Of a stretch of DNA of 64,000 nt, positions 17,637-26,095 are shown piece after piece. Source of the DNA: Chloroflexota bacterium (lineage in GTDB: Bacteria; Chloroflexota; UBA6077; JACCZL01); contig JADLFM010000037.1 of NCBI GenBank assembly GCA_020845495.1, positions 39,585 to 103,584 of the forward strand, written 5' to 3'. The notes beneath the pieces were generated by a model. It was not told the DNA's origin, did no database searches, and saw only the letters and a list, made by a program, of their open reading frames with translations. Positions within the stretch are counted from its first letter, which is position 1. Every line of letters starts with the position of its first letter. Position numbers and translations under genes: made by a program.

Positions 17637-20600
17637 TCAGGCTCGCTCGGCGACGCCTGCCGACGCCTGCTGGCCGGCGCCAGCTTGCTCGGCCGCCGGC
17701 GCCACCACCTCGGGCGGCAGCGGCGTGACCTTCCAGAACTGGGTGCGATAGTAGTCCCAGGCATCCATGATCTCCTGGGCGCGCGGGCTGCCGGTCTTCT
17801 CGAAGTGCTCCCGCACAAGTGCGTACAACTCCTCGAGGTCGTCCAGGCCCATCACCCGTTCGAGTTTGACCATCTCCGGGTTGTACCGCGCAGGCAGACG
17901 TTCCTCCAGGTCGAGCACGTAGGCCACGCCATTCGACATGCCAGCGGCGAAGTTCCGTCCGACCTCGCCGAGGACGACGACCGTCCCACCGGTCATGTAC
18001 TCGCAGCCGTGGTCGCCCAGGCCCTCGACCACCGCGACGGCGCCGCTGTTGCGGACGGCAAACCGCTCGCCGGCCCGGCCGCTGGCGAACAGCCGTCCGC
18101 CAGTCGCACCGTAGAGGATGGTGTTGCCGAGGATGACGTTGTCCTGGGGCGCGAACGCGGCCTCGGACGGCGGCATGATGACGATCTCACCGCCGCAGAG
18201 GCCCTTGCCCACGTAGTCGTTCGCCTCGCCCTCCAGAATCAGGCGCATCCCGGTGGTGGCCCAGGCCCCGAAGCTCTGGCCGGCGCTGCCCTTGAAGCGC
18301 AGCTCGATCGTATCGGGCGGCAACCCGACGCTACCGTGCCGCCGCGCGATCTCGCCGGCGAGCCGTGAGCCGACCGAGCGGTGCGCATTCTGGATCGTGT
18401 AGCTCAGCGTCATCCGCTTGCCGGCGTCGAGCGCCTCCTGCGCGTCGCGCACGATCTCCGGATCGAGCGCCGTATCGGTGGGGCGGGTGTTGCGATTCAT
18501 CACGTGGATGCGCGGACGGGTGCCGCTCGGATCGGCCGGCGTGATGATCGCCTTCAGGTCCAGCAATTCGGCCCGCTCGCCGGCCGGGATGGCGCGGGTG
18601 TGGAGCAGGTCCGGCCGCCCGACGACCTCGTCCAGTTTGCGGAATCCGAGTGAGGCCAGAACTTCGCGGACCTCCATCGCCAGGTGGGTAAAGAAGTGAA
18701 CCGCCATCTCAGCGGTACCGGTGAACTTCGCTCGGTACTTCGGATCCTGGGTGGCGACACCAGTCGGACAGGTGTTGAGGTGGCAGGCGCGGGCCATGTC
18801 GCAGCCGATCGAGACGACCGCCGCCGTCCCGAAACCGAACTCCTCGGCTCCGAGCATCGCCGCCATCACCACGTCACGTCCGGTCTTCAGGCCGCCGTCC
18901 GTCCGAACGGTGATCCGCCCCCGCAGATCGTTCATCACCAGCACCTGCTGCGTCTCGGCGAGGCCGATCTCCCAGGGCGAACCAGTGTTCTTGATCGACG
19001 AGAGCGGCGATGCGCCGGTGCCGCCGTCGTGGCCGCTGATCAGGACGTAGTCCGCGTACGCCTTCGCGACGCCCGCCGCAATCGTCCCGACGCCGGCCTC
19101 GGCCACCAGTTTGACGCCGACCCGCGCGCGTGGATTCGTCATCTTCAGGTCGTAGATCAACTGAGCCAGATCTTCGATGCTGTAGATGTCGTGGTGCGGG
19201 GGCGGCGAGATCAGGGTAATACCAGGGATGGCGAAGCGCAGCCGGGCGATGAGCTCGTTGACCTTGATGCCGGGCAACTGGCCGCCCTCGCCTGGCTTGG
19301 CACCCTGAGCCATCTTGATCTCGAGCTCGTCCGCCATCGCGATGTACTCGGCGGTCACACCGAAGCGGGCCGAGGCCACCTGCTTGATCTTGTTGTGCCC
19401 GAGGTCGCCGTTCTCGTCGGGCAGGTAGTTTTGGGGATCCTCACCGCCTTCGCCGGAGTTCGAGCGCGCGCCGATCCGATTCATCGCCACGGCTAGCGTG
19501 CGGTGTGCCTCCGGGGAGAGCGCGCCGAGCGACATCGCGGTGCTGATGAAACGGCGGCGAATCGTCTCGACCGCCTCGACTTCATGAAGCGGGACCGGGG
19601 TACCGGGCTTGAAGTCGAGAAGGTCGCGAATCGCCATCGGGGCGCGGCTGTGAACCAGCGAGCTGTAGTGCTTGAAGGCATCGTATTCGCCGGTCTGGGC
19701 CGCGGTGTGGAGCGCTCGCACCACCAGTGGGCTGAAAGCGTGGTACTCGCCCTCGCGCCGGTAGCGGATGAAGCCATAGTCCGGCAGCTTGCCGGCCTTG
19801 CCGCCCGCCTTCTCGACGGGCGCCGGCGGGAAGGCAGCCTGATGCCGCGCCAGGATGTCCGTGCCAAGCTCCTGAAAGCCCAGGCCGCCGATGCGCGACG
19901 GCGTGCCGACGAAGCAGCGGTCCACGACCTCGGCCGACAGGCCGAGCGCCTCGAAGATCTGGGCGCCACGGTAGCTCGAGACCGTGGTGATGCCCATCTT
20001 CGACATGATCTTGAGGAGGCCCTTCTCGGCGGCGTGAATCAGCTTTTCCTGCTGGCGGCGAATCGTGGCCGCGCCGTTCGCACGCCACGCCTCTTCGAGC
20101 GCAACGGGATCCTCGCGACGCTTGCTCGCCAGCGCGATCTTCGAGCGCTGCTCCTCGGTGAGCTCCGCCTCGATCGTCTCCAGCGCGAGCCAGGGGTACA
20201 CCGCCGCCGCGCCGTAGCCGATCAGGCTGGCGAAGTGGTGGACGTCCCAGGCATCGCCGCTCTCGACGACGAGATCCACCCGCATCCGAATGCCGCTGGC
20301 GATCAAGTGATGGTGCACGGCACCAACCGCCATGAGCGACGGAATCGATGCCCGTGCTGCGCTCATCGCCCGATCCGAGAGGATCAGGATCGTCGTGCCC
20401 GCTCGCACGGCCTCTTCTGCCGACGCGCAGAGCGCATCCACCGCTGCACGAAGCCCGCTCGGGCCAGCGTTCACGGCGAAGGTTGTGTCAAGCGTACGAG
20501 CCATGAACGGCGCCGTGTTCAGCGACCGGAACGTCGCCATCTGAGCCGGCGTGAGGATCGGGCTCTGTAGCTCGAGCAGGCGAGCGTGCTCCGGAGTCTC

Positions 20601-22361
20601 CTCCAACATGCTCCGGCGCGGCCCGACCAGCGTCCGCAGCGACATCACCAACTCCTCGCGGAGCGGATCGATCGGCGGATTCGTGACCTGCGCGAAGCGC
20701 TGCTTGAAGAAGCCGAACAGCAAGCGGGGTACGCGCGAGAGCGCCGCCATCGGGGTGTCGTCACCCATCGAGAAGATGGGATCCTTTCCGTCGGCGCCCA
20801 TAGGACGGACGATGAACTTGACTTCCTCAGCGGTGTAGCCGAATGCCTGCTGAATCGCCGTCAGGCTGGAAGGCGCGACGACCTCGGCGCCGTTTGCCGG
20901 AGCCGCCGGCTCGGGCGTGTGGGTGCCGTTGAGGCGGGCGTGTCCGTTCGTCAGTGTGGCCTGACCGTTTGCATGGCCGTTACTCGCCGGCGTGGCTGCC
21001 ACGGTCGCCAGCGTCACCATGCCACGGGCGAGCCACTCACCGTAGGGGCGGCGCTCGGCAACCTCGCGTTTGAGGTCGTCGTTCTTCAGGATCGCGCCGC
21101 GAACCGTGTCGACGGCCAGCATCTGGCCGGGGCCAAGCCGCCCCTTCTCGACGATCCGAGCGTCGTCCATGTCGAACACGCCGACCTCAGAGGCCGCGAC
21201 GACCAACCCATCTTCGTCGATCTTGTAGCGCGAGGGGCGCAGGCCGTTGCGGTCGAGCACTGCGCCGACGATCCGTCCGTCCGTGAACGAGAGCGCGGCC
21301 GGCCCGTCCCACGGCTCGACCAGCGTATCATGGTAACGGTGGAAGTCGCGCAGGCGGGGCTCCAGATCCGTCAGGTTCTCCCAGGCAGACGGAACCAGCA
21401 TCATCATCGAGTGGAGCACGTCACGGCCGCTCAAATCGAGCAGCTCGAGGACGTTGTCCAGGCTCGCGGAGTCCGAGCCGGCCTCCCAGACGATCGGGCG
21501 CAGGCTGTCGATCGCCTCGCCCCAGACCGGGGAGACAAGCTCCGGCTCGCGCGCCCGCATCCAGTTGCGGTTACCCTGAACGGTATTGATCTCGCCATTG
21601 TGGGCCAGGAAGCGGAACGGCTGGGCCAGGAACCAGTTGGGCAGGGTGTTCGTCGAGTAACGCTGGTGGAAGAGGGCCAGCGCCGTCTCGTACTCCGGAT
21701 CGCGCAGGTCGTTGTAGAAGGTCGGAAGCTGGGGCGCGAGCATCAGCCCCTTGTAGACGACGACCCGGCTCGACAGCGACGGGATGTAGAACCCCTCGAC
21801 GCCCTGCTCGGCGATGCGGCGCTCGGCATCCTTGCGGGCCCGGTAGAGGGCACGCTCGAAGGCGACGTCGTCAACCAGCCCATTCGGGCGCGCAACGATG
21901 ACCTGGCGAATCGCGGGGCGCGTGTCGAGCGCCTTCTCACCGAGCGCGCCAAGGTCGATCGGTACCTCGCGCCAGCCGACGATGGTCAGCCCCTCGCCAC
22001 GTAGCGCATGGTCGACGAGGGCGGTGCACAGATCCCGGGCAACCAGATCGTGCAGAGGCAGAAAGACCATCCCGAGCGCCAGGTCGGAGGCGCGCTCGAC
22101 GCGAAATCCGCGTCGCTCCGCTTCACGCTTCAGCAGCTTTCCTGGTAACTGGGTCAACAGGCCGCTACCGTCGCCGGTCTTCGCGTCCGCATCTACGGCG
22201 CCACGGTGGGTGACGTTCGCGACAGCCTGAAGCGCCTTCACCAGGACATCATGGCCTTGTTGACCGGATGCCTTCGCGACGAAACCGACTCCGCAGGCGT
22301 CGTGCTCGAACGCCGGATCGTACAGTGGCGGTCTACAAGCCCCAGTTTGCCAAGTGCTCAT
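17637..22361 (-). CDS. gltB: Glutamate synthase large subunit
   Basis: The 1574-residue protein has the full GOGAT layout. An N-terminal glutamine amidotransferase domain carries the nucleophile Cys23 in HDACGVGF after a short propeptide. A central domain and an FMN-binding synthase TIM barrel (about residues 900-1290, HDIYSIEDLAQLIYDLK, ISGHDGGTGASPLSS) follow. Cys residues in CDMARACHLNTCPTG near residue 1190 would bind the [3Fe-4S] cluster. A C-terminal GXGXG beta-helix domain ends the protein. It makes glutamate from glutamine and 2-oxoglutarate. An Asn/Gly/Ala-rich insert (SNGHANGQATLTNGHARLNG) sits near residue 460. No gltD is adjacent, so the electron donor could be ferredoxin or a distant small subunit. 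The ATG at 22361 has GAGGT 6 nt upstream. Confidence 0.97.
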   Translation of the reverse strand: MSTWQTGACRPPLYDPAFEHDACGVGFVAKASGQQGHDVLVKALQAVANVTHRGAVDADAKTGDGSGLLTQLPGKLLKREAERRGFRVERASDLALGMVFLPLHDLVARDLCTALVDHALRGEGLTIVGWREVPIDLGALGEKALDTRPAIRQVIVARPNGLVDDVAFERALYRARKDAERRIAEQGVEGFYIPSLSSRVVVYKGLMLAPQLPTFYNDLRDPEYETALALFHQRYSTNTLPNWFLAQPFRFLAHNGEINTVQGNRNWMRAREPELVSPVWGEAIDSLRPIVWEAGSDSASLDNVLELLDLSGRDVLHSMMMLVPSAWENLTDLEPRLRDFHRYHDTLVEPWDGPAALSFTDGRIVGAVLDRNGLRPSRYKIDEDGLVVAASEVGVFDMDDARIVEKGRLGPGQMLAVDTVRGAILKNDDLKREVAERRPYGEWLARGMVTLATVAATPASNGHANGQATLTNGHARLNGTHTPEPAAPANGAEVVAPSSLTAIQQAFGYTAEEVKFIVRPMGADGKDPIFSMGDDTPMAALSRVPRLLFGFFKQRFAQVTNPPIDPLREELVMSLRTLVGPRRSMLEETPEHARLLELQSPILTPAQMATFRSLNTAPFMARTLDTTFAVNAGPSGLRAAVDALCASAEEAVRAGTTILILSDRAMSAARASIPSLMAVGAVHHHLIASGIRMRVDLVVESGDAWDVHHFASLIGYGAAAVYPWLALETIEAELTEEQRSKIALASKRREDPVALEEAWRANGAATIRRQQEKLIHAAEKGLLKIMSKMGITTVSSYRGAQIFEALGLSAEVVDRCFVGTPSRIGGLGFQELGTDILARHQAAFPPAPVEKAGGKAGKLPDYGFIRYRREGEYHAFSPLVVRALHTAAQTGEYDAFKHYSSLVHSRAPMAIRDLLDFKPGTPVPLHEVEAVETIRRRFISTAMSLGALSPEAHRTLAVAMNRIGARSNSGEGGEDPQNYLPDENGDLGHNKIKQVASARFGVTAEYIAMADELEIKMAQGAKPGEGGQLPGIKVNELIARLRFAIPGITLISPPPHHDIYSIEDLAQLIYDLKMTNPRARVGVKLVAEAGVGTIAAGVAKAYADYVLISGHDGGTGASPLSSIKNTGSPWEIGLAETQQVLVMNDLRGRITVRTDGGLKTGRDVVMAAMLGAEEFGFGTAAVVSIGCDMARACHLNTCPTGVATQDPKYRAKFTGTAEMAVHFFTHLAMEVREVLASLGFRKLDEVVGRPDLLHTRAIPAGERAELLDLKAIITPADPSGTRPRIHVMNRNTRPTDTALDPEIVRDAQEALDAGKRMTLSYTIQNAHRSVGSRLAGEIARRHGSVGLPPDTIELRFKGSAGQSFGAWATTGMRLILEGEANDYVGKGLCGGEIVIMPPSEAAFAPQDNVILGNTILYGATGGRLFASGRAGERFAVRNSGAVAVVEGLGDHGCEYMTGGTVVVLGEVGRNFAAGMSNGVAYVLDLEERLPARYNPEMVKLERVMGLDDLEELYALVREHFEKTGSPRAQEIMDAWDYYRTQFWKVTPLPPEVVAPAAEQAGAGQQASAGVAERA

Positions 22362-22441
22362 GCACGTACCTCACGCCACACAACTCGGATCACGACAGGG
22401 AGCAACGATGCGACGTGGTAGGCGTTGGGGGAAACAGAATA

Positions 22442-22463
22442 GGCCAGCCTCAACAAGCTGGCC
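22442..22463 (-). promoter_or_regulatory. Inverted repeat GGCCAGC-N8-GCTGGCC in the gltB leader
   Basis: A perfect 7-bp inverted repeat lies about 80 bp upstream of the gltB start. Read in the gltB direction the hairpin is followed by TATTCTGTTT, so it could be a leader attenuator; it could equally be an operator. The divergent metallopeptidase gene lies on its other side. Confidence 0.35.
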
Positions 22464-22629
22464 CCCTCGCGTACCCCGCGCGCTGCACCGTATCTACACC
22501 CACCAACAGTGTGGGGCAGCCGCGCATGCTTCATAGTCAACGTCGACTACGATTTTGCGGAGTTTACCGTACCAGGGCAAAATGCACAACCCCCTGTCCG
22601 AATGTGTCATCTACGGGAAGGCGAAGGTT

Positions 22630-23232
22630 ATGGGCTCGAAGGGTGACGCCGAGCGCGTCGATCCACCGCCGGTCGATTCGGCACCGCGCACTTCGGCACC
22701 GGGCGGTCCAGGTGCTGATCCGCTCGATGGGCTCGTAGTCGAGTTCGTGCGGAGCGCTCGACGCCGGCGGACCGTCAGCGCCCGCATCGTGGACGGTCGC
22801 CTGATCGTCCAGGTGCCGGCTGGCCTGCCGCCCGAGCAGGAGCGGCAGTACGCTGAGAAGCTCGGGGCGCGGATTCTGGCTGGCCGCCGTCGACAGGCGC
22901 TCAACAGTGAGAACGATCTGGCGGTACGTGCCCAGGAGCTCAACGCCCGCTACTTCGGTGGCCGGCTACGGTTCAGGGACGTGCGCTACGTCACGAATCA
23001 GAACGGGCGCTGGGGCTCCTGCTCGGCAAGCCAGGGCACTATTCGTATCGCCGATCGGGTGGCAAAGCTACCGATCTGGGTGCGTGACGCCGTGCTCGTC
23101 CACGAACTGAGCCACCTGATCGAGCCGAACCATTCGGAGCGCTTCTGGAAGCTCGCCAACACCTACCCGTTGATGGAGCGCGCGCGTGGCTACCTGATGG
23201 CGCTCGGCATCGAAGAGATCGACGAGGTGTAG
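22630..23232 (+). CDS. YgjP-type (DUF45) M48-like metallopeptidase
   Basis: The 200-residue product has a DUF45/YgjP metallopeptidase domain. The zinc site is H158-E159-x-x-H162 in VHELSHLIEPNHSERFW, with a third ligand in HSERFW (H168). The family motif RWGSCSASQGTIRIADRV precedes it. The first 35 residues are a Pro- and Asp-rich leader. The ATG at 22630 is preferred; ATGs at 22582 and 22555 would add poorly conserved sequence. The family's substrates are poorly known, and some members sit next to restriction systems or stress genes. Here it is alone, divergent from gltB across 268 bp. Confidence 0.88.
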   Translation: MGSKGDAERVDPPPVDSAPRTSAPGGPGADPLDGLVVEFVRSARRRRTVSARIVDGRLIVQVPAGLPPEQERQYAEKLGARILAGRRRQALNSENDLAVRAQELNARYFGGRLRFRDVRYVTNQNGRWGSCSASQGTIRIADRVAKLPIWVRDAVLVHELSHLIEPNHSERFWKLANTYPLMERARGYLMALGIEEIDEV

Positions 23233-23454
23233 CCGCAAACACTCGTCGGGGGCGGGCCGGGCATGCTGCACCGCTCCCAGGAGCCAGCCTGTGACTCCAA
23301 CGGGTCTGGGATCACGTGCCGCTCCCCGCGGGACGTGGTCGCACGGAGCGCGGGTGAGGGTCTCACAGGTCGCGTCTCGTCACCTCACCAGAGAGCCCCC
23401 ACCCCAACCCACGTCCCGGCAGGAGAGCGAATGAACGGCGTCGGCCGGGTAGGG

Positions 23455-23817
23455 CTAAAACTCGACCTGAGCCGGGAACGCCTTGACCTCGATGGCCGGG
23501 TAGGCGATCAGCAGCACCGCCTGGCCGTCGCCGATGTTGCGGGCGCCATGCACCGTATTCCCGGGCGCAAGCCAGGACGTACCAGCGTCGACCTCGGTCG
23601 TCTCGGTGCCAACGAGGATCTTGAGGCGGCCTTCGATGAGCGTCATTGCCTCCTCGACGAGGTGCGTGTGGGGCATGATCGTGCCGCCCGGTTCGAGGAA
23701 CACCATGCCGGTGGTGATAGCGCCCGCACCATTCTGCGCGCCGAGCGTGAGCTTGCGGGTGACACCGGGGCCGCGCTGCTCCCCCAGGATATCGTCGTGC
23801 CGCGAGACGTAGACCAC
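23455..23817 (-). CDS. Cupin-domain protein
   Basis: The 120-residue single-domain cupin has both motifs. Motif 1 is in GGTIMPHTHLVEEAMTLIEG, with His-His-Glu metal ligands; motif 2 is in GTSWLAPGNTVHGARNIG, with a His ligand. Cupins of this size are metal-dependent isomerases, dioxygenases or sugar-binding proteins, and the substrate cannot be inferred. The GTG at 23817 is chosen because GGAGG lies 7 nt upstream; an upstream extension of 42 residues is low-complexity and includes the tandem repeat at 23831-23866. No operon partner is adjacent. Confidence 0.83.
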   Translation of the reverse strand: MVYVSRHDDILGEQRGPGVTRKLTLGAQNGAGAITTGMVFLEPGGTIMPHTHLVEEAMTLIEGRLKILVGTETTEVDAGTSWLAPGNTVHGARNIGDGQAVLLIAYPAIEVKAFPAQVEF

Positions 23818-23830
23818 GGACTTCCTCCAT

Positions 23831-23866
23831 ACGTTGAGTGAACTGGGTACGTTGAGTGAACTGGGT
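23831..23866. repeat. Exact 18-bp tandem duplication upstream of the cupin gene
   Basis: ACGTTGAGTGAACTGGGT occurs twice head to tail (23831-23848 and 23849-23866), right behind the cupin ribosome-binding site at about 23824-23829. It lies in the leader or promoter region, where an 18-bp shift could alter expression. Confidence 0.8.
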
Positions 23867-24195
23867 TGAGCCAGCCAGGTGGACCAAGACTGGGGCGCCG
23901 GCATCCGTGCCGAACGGCGAAGCCGGCTGACTTCAGGTGGCATGATACGCGGCGCGACTCTCCGTCAGATATACGAACTCCGCGGGTGCGCCCGCATCTG
24001 GCAAGCGGTGTGTTCCATATGGAGCCTGCCATCTGGGTGACGCCATGTCCACACGGACGGCCTGCGGCAGTCTGTCCCACGCACCCAAACCGGTGAGAGC
24101 CGCTGGTGGACAGCGTATACTCGATTGGAAGGCGCGCCGCAACGCCACGCAATCGCGCGCCCGGATCAGGATGAGCGCGTGGGAACCGTCGCACG

Positions 24196-25044
24196 ATGCG
24201 CGGCGAAGGTGCCACGAGTGAGGCGGAGCGGGGGCGTGCCGACAACCCTGTCGGCATGAGCGCCCAGGAGTCGGATCGGGTGCTCAGGGGGTCGGATCGG
24301 GTGAACGAGCGTGCGCACGAGCCAGCGGACCAGCAGCGGCTGAAGCGGCCCTTCGTCACGGTCAAGATCGCCCAGACGCTCGACGGCCGGATCGCCACCC
24401 GGACCGGTCAGTCCCAATGGATCACGTGCGAGGCGTCGCGCGCGCTCGCACACGAGTTGCGTGCAACTCATGACGCCGTCCTGGTCGGCGTCGGCACGGT
24501 CGTCGCCGACAACCCACGCCTGACCGTTCGGCTCGTGCAGGGGCCGAATCCGCTTCGAGTTGTGGTTGACACCCGCCTACGCATTCCGTCTGCCTGCACC
24601 CTCTTGACCGACGGCGCTGAAACGACCGTCTGCGTTGCCTCGGAAACGGCGTCGGCGGAGCGTATCGCGGCAGTGCGAGCCAGGGGTGCGCGAGTCCTCC
24701 TTGCGGCCGACGATCCAAAGGGCGGTCTCGATCTGGCGGACGTGCTCAGCCGGCTAGCGAGCGGGGGCGTCCGCTCGGTGATGGTCGAAGGCGGCGCCGG
24801 GATTATCACGTCGCTGCTGCGCGGTCGGTTGGTCGACCGCCTCGTCATCTGCATCGCACCCAAGATCCTCGGAGCCGGGCTCGATGCCGTCGGCGATCTG
24901 GGTATCACGTCGCTGACCGATGCTCTGACCTTCTCCGAGACGGCGATCCGCCAGCTTGGTGCGGACATCGTCTTTGATGGGCGCGTCGTCCGCCCCGCGT
25001 CCCACCCAGACGTACAGGCGTCCCAACTGGCCCCGTGTGAGTGA
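24196..25044 (+). CDS. RibD C-terminal-domain (dihydrofolate reductase-like) reductase
   Basis: The 282-residue protein has only the RibD_C reductase domain, from about residue 50 (KRPFVTVKIAQTLDGRIATR): SQWITCEASRALAHELRATH, the NADPH-site segment AVLVGVGTVVADNP, and VRSVMVEGGAGIITSLL. There is no deaminase half, so it is not a complete RibD. Family members reduce pyrimidine or pterin riboflavin precursors or related compounds. The first 45 residues are variable; the ATG at 24196 has no good ribosome-binding site and the ATG at 24256 is an alternative. Its stop overlaps the start of the MDR dehydrogenase by 8 bp, which suggests translational coupling and a shared pathway. Confidence 0.85.
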   Translation: MRGEGATSEAERGRADNPVGMSAQESDRVLRGSDRVNERAHEPADQQRLKRPFVTVKIAQTLDGRIATRTGQSQWITCEASRALAHELRATHDAVLVGVGTVVADNPRLTVRLVQGPNPLRVVVDTRLRIPSACTLLTDGAETTVCVASETASAERIAAVRARGARVLLAADDPKGGLDLADVLSRLASGGVRSVMVEGGAGIITSLLRGRLVDRLVICIAPKILGAGLDAVGDLGITSLTDALTFSETAIRQLGADIVFDGRVVRPASHPDVQASQLAPCE

Positions 25045-26080
25045 CGTGGTGGAGGTCGAGCAGTCAGGAGCGCCGGCCCGCGCGGTCTGGTTCGAAGGCC
25101 CGGGCGCGGTCGTCCTGCGCGACGAGCGGGTGCCGGCTCCTGCCGTCGGTGAGGTCACCGTCGAGGCGCGTCTGTCGGCCATCAGCCACGGCACCGAGAT
25201 GCTGGTCTACCGGGGGCAGGTGCCCGCCGGCACGACGCTCGATCTCCCGACCCTGGCCGGCAGCTTCGCCTACCCTATCAAATACGGCTACGCCAGCGTC
25301 GGCCGAGTCTCGGGCGTAGGTGACGGAGTGCAAGGCCGCTCTGTCGGCGATCTGGTGTTCGCGCTCCATCCCCATCAATCGACCTATACCCTACCGGCCG
25401 CGCTTACCTGGCGGCTGCCACCGAGCCTCCGGCCAGAGCGTGGCATCTTCGCGGCGAACGTCGAAACGGCCTTGAACGTGCTGCTCGACGCGCCGATCCG
25501 TCTCGGCGAGCGGACGGTCGTCTTCGGGCAAGGAGCGGTCGGATTGCTCGTCGGGCTGCTGGGGCGACGGAATGGCGCCGGGCGGGTTGTCGTGGTCGAC
25601 GCCATCGAACGACGTCGCCGGCTGGCGCTGGACCTGGGTGCGGACGTCGCGCTCTCTCCGGCCGCGGCAACCCCCAGAATGCTTGTCGACGTCTGCGGCG
25701 GACGGCCCGACATCGTGTACGAGGCGAGCGGCAGTCCGCTGGCGCTCCAGGCCGCTATCGACAGCGTGGCGGACGAGGGCACGGTGGTCGTCAGCTCGTG
25801 GTATGGGACCAAAGAGGCGACCTTGCGGCTCGGGGAGCGCTTCCACCGAGGGCGTATCAAGATCCATTCGACCCAGGTCGGGCAAATCGCACCGAGCCTG
25901 TCGCCGCGCTGGGACTGGCAGCGGCGGCGCGACGTCGTCATCTCCCTGCTTGGCTGCCTGCCCCTCGAGCGGCTGATCTCCCAGACGTTCCCGCTTGAGC
26001 GAGCCGCCGACGCCTACCGCACGATCGACGAGCATCCAGAGGAGACGATACAGGTTGCACTCGGCTATGGCATGGCCTGA
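25037..26080 (+). CDS. MDR-superfamily (zinc-type) dehydrogenase
   Basis: The 347-residue product has the MDR layout: an N-terminal GroES-like domain containing LSAISHGTEMLVYRGQVPAG and GYASVGRVSGVGDGV, then a Rossmann domain (VVFGQGAVGLLVGLLG, VVVVDAIERRR). The structural-zinc four-Cys cluster is absent, and the usual catalytic Cys position is replaced by the SHGTE form seen in BchC-like and related dehydrogenases. It likely oxidises or reduces an alcohol or sugar with NAD(P). The GTG at 25037 overlaps the RibD_C stop by 8 bp; a second GTG is at 25046. The pair probably acts in one pathway, possibly modifying a pteridine or flavin-related metabolite, but this is inference. Confidence 0.85.
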   Translation: MSDVVEVEQSGAPARAVWFEGPGAVVLRDERVPAPAVGEVTVEARLSAISHGTEMLVYRGQVPAGTTLDLPTLAGSFAYPIKYGYASVGRVSGVGDGVQGRSVGDLVFALHPHQSTYTLPAALTWRLPPSLRPERGIFAANVETALNVLLDAPIRLGERTVVFGQGAVGLLVGLLGRRNGAGRVVVVDAIERRRRLALDLGADVALSPAAATPRMLVDVCGGRPDIVYEASGSPLALQAAIDSVADEGTVVVSSWYGTKEATLRLGERFHRGRIKIHSTQVGQIAPSLSPRWDWQRRRDVVISLLGCLPLERLISQTFPLERAADAYRTIDEHPEETIQVALGYGMA

Positions 26081-26095
26081 CCGCGCCTGGGGCAG

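Noticed and set aside
20586..22004. Long plus-strand frame inside gltB
   Set aside because: It lies opposite the glutamine amidotransferase domain of a clear gltB; third-position GC bias keeps the antisense frame open.
25037..26080. Bacteriochlorophyll enzyme BchC, because of the SHGTE segment
   Set aside because: No other photosynthesis gene is in the window and the segment is shared with other MDR proteins.
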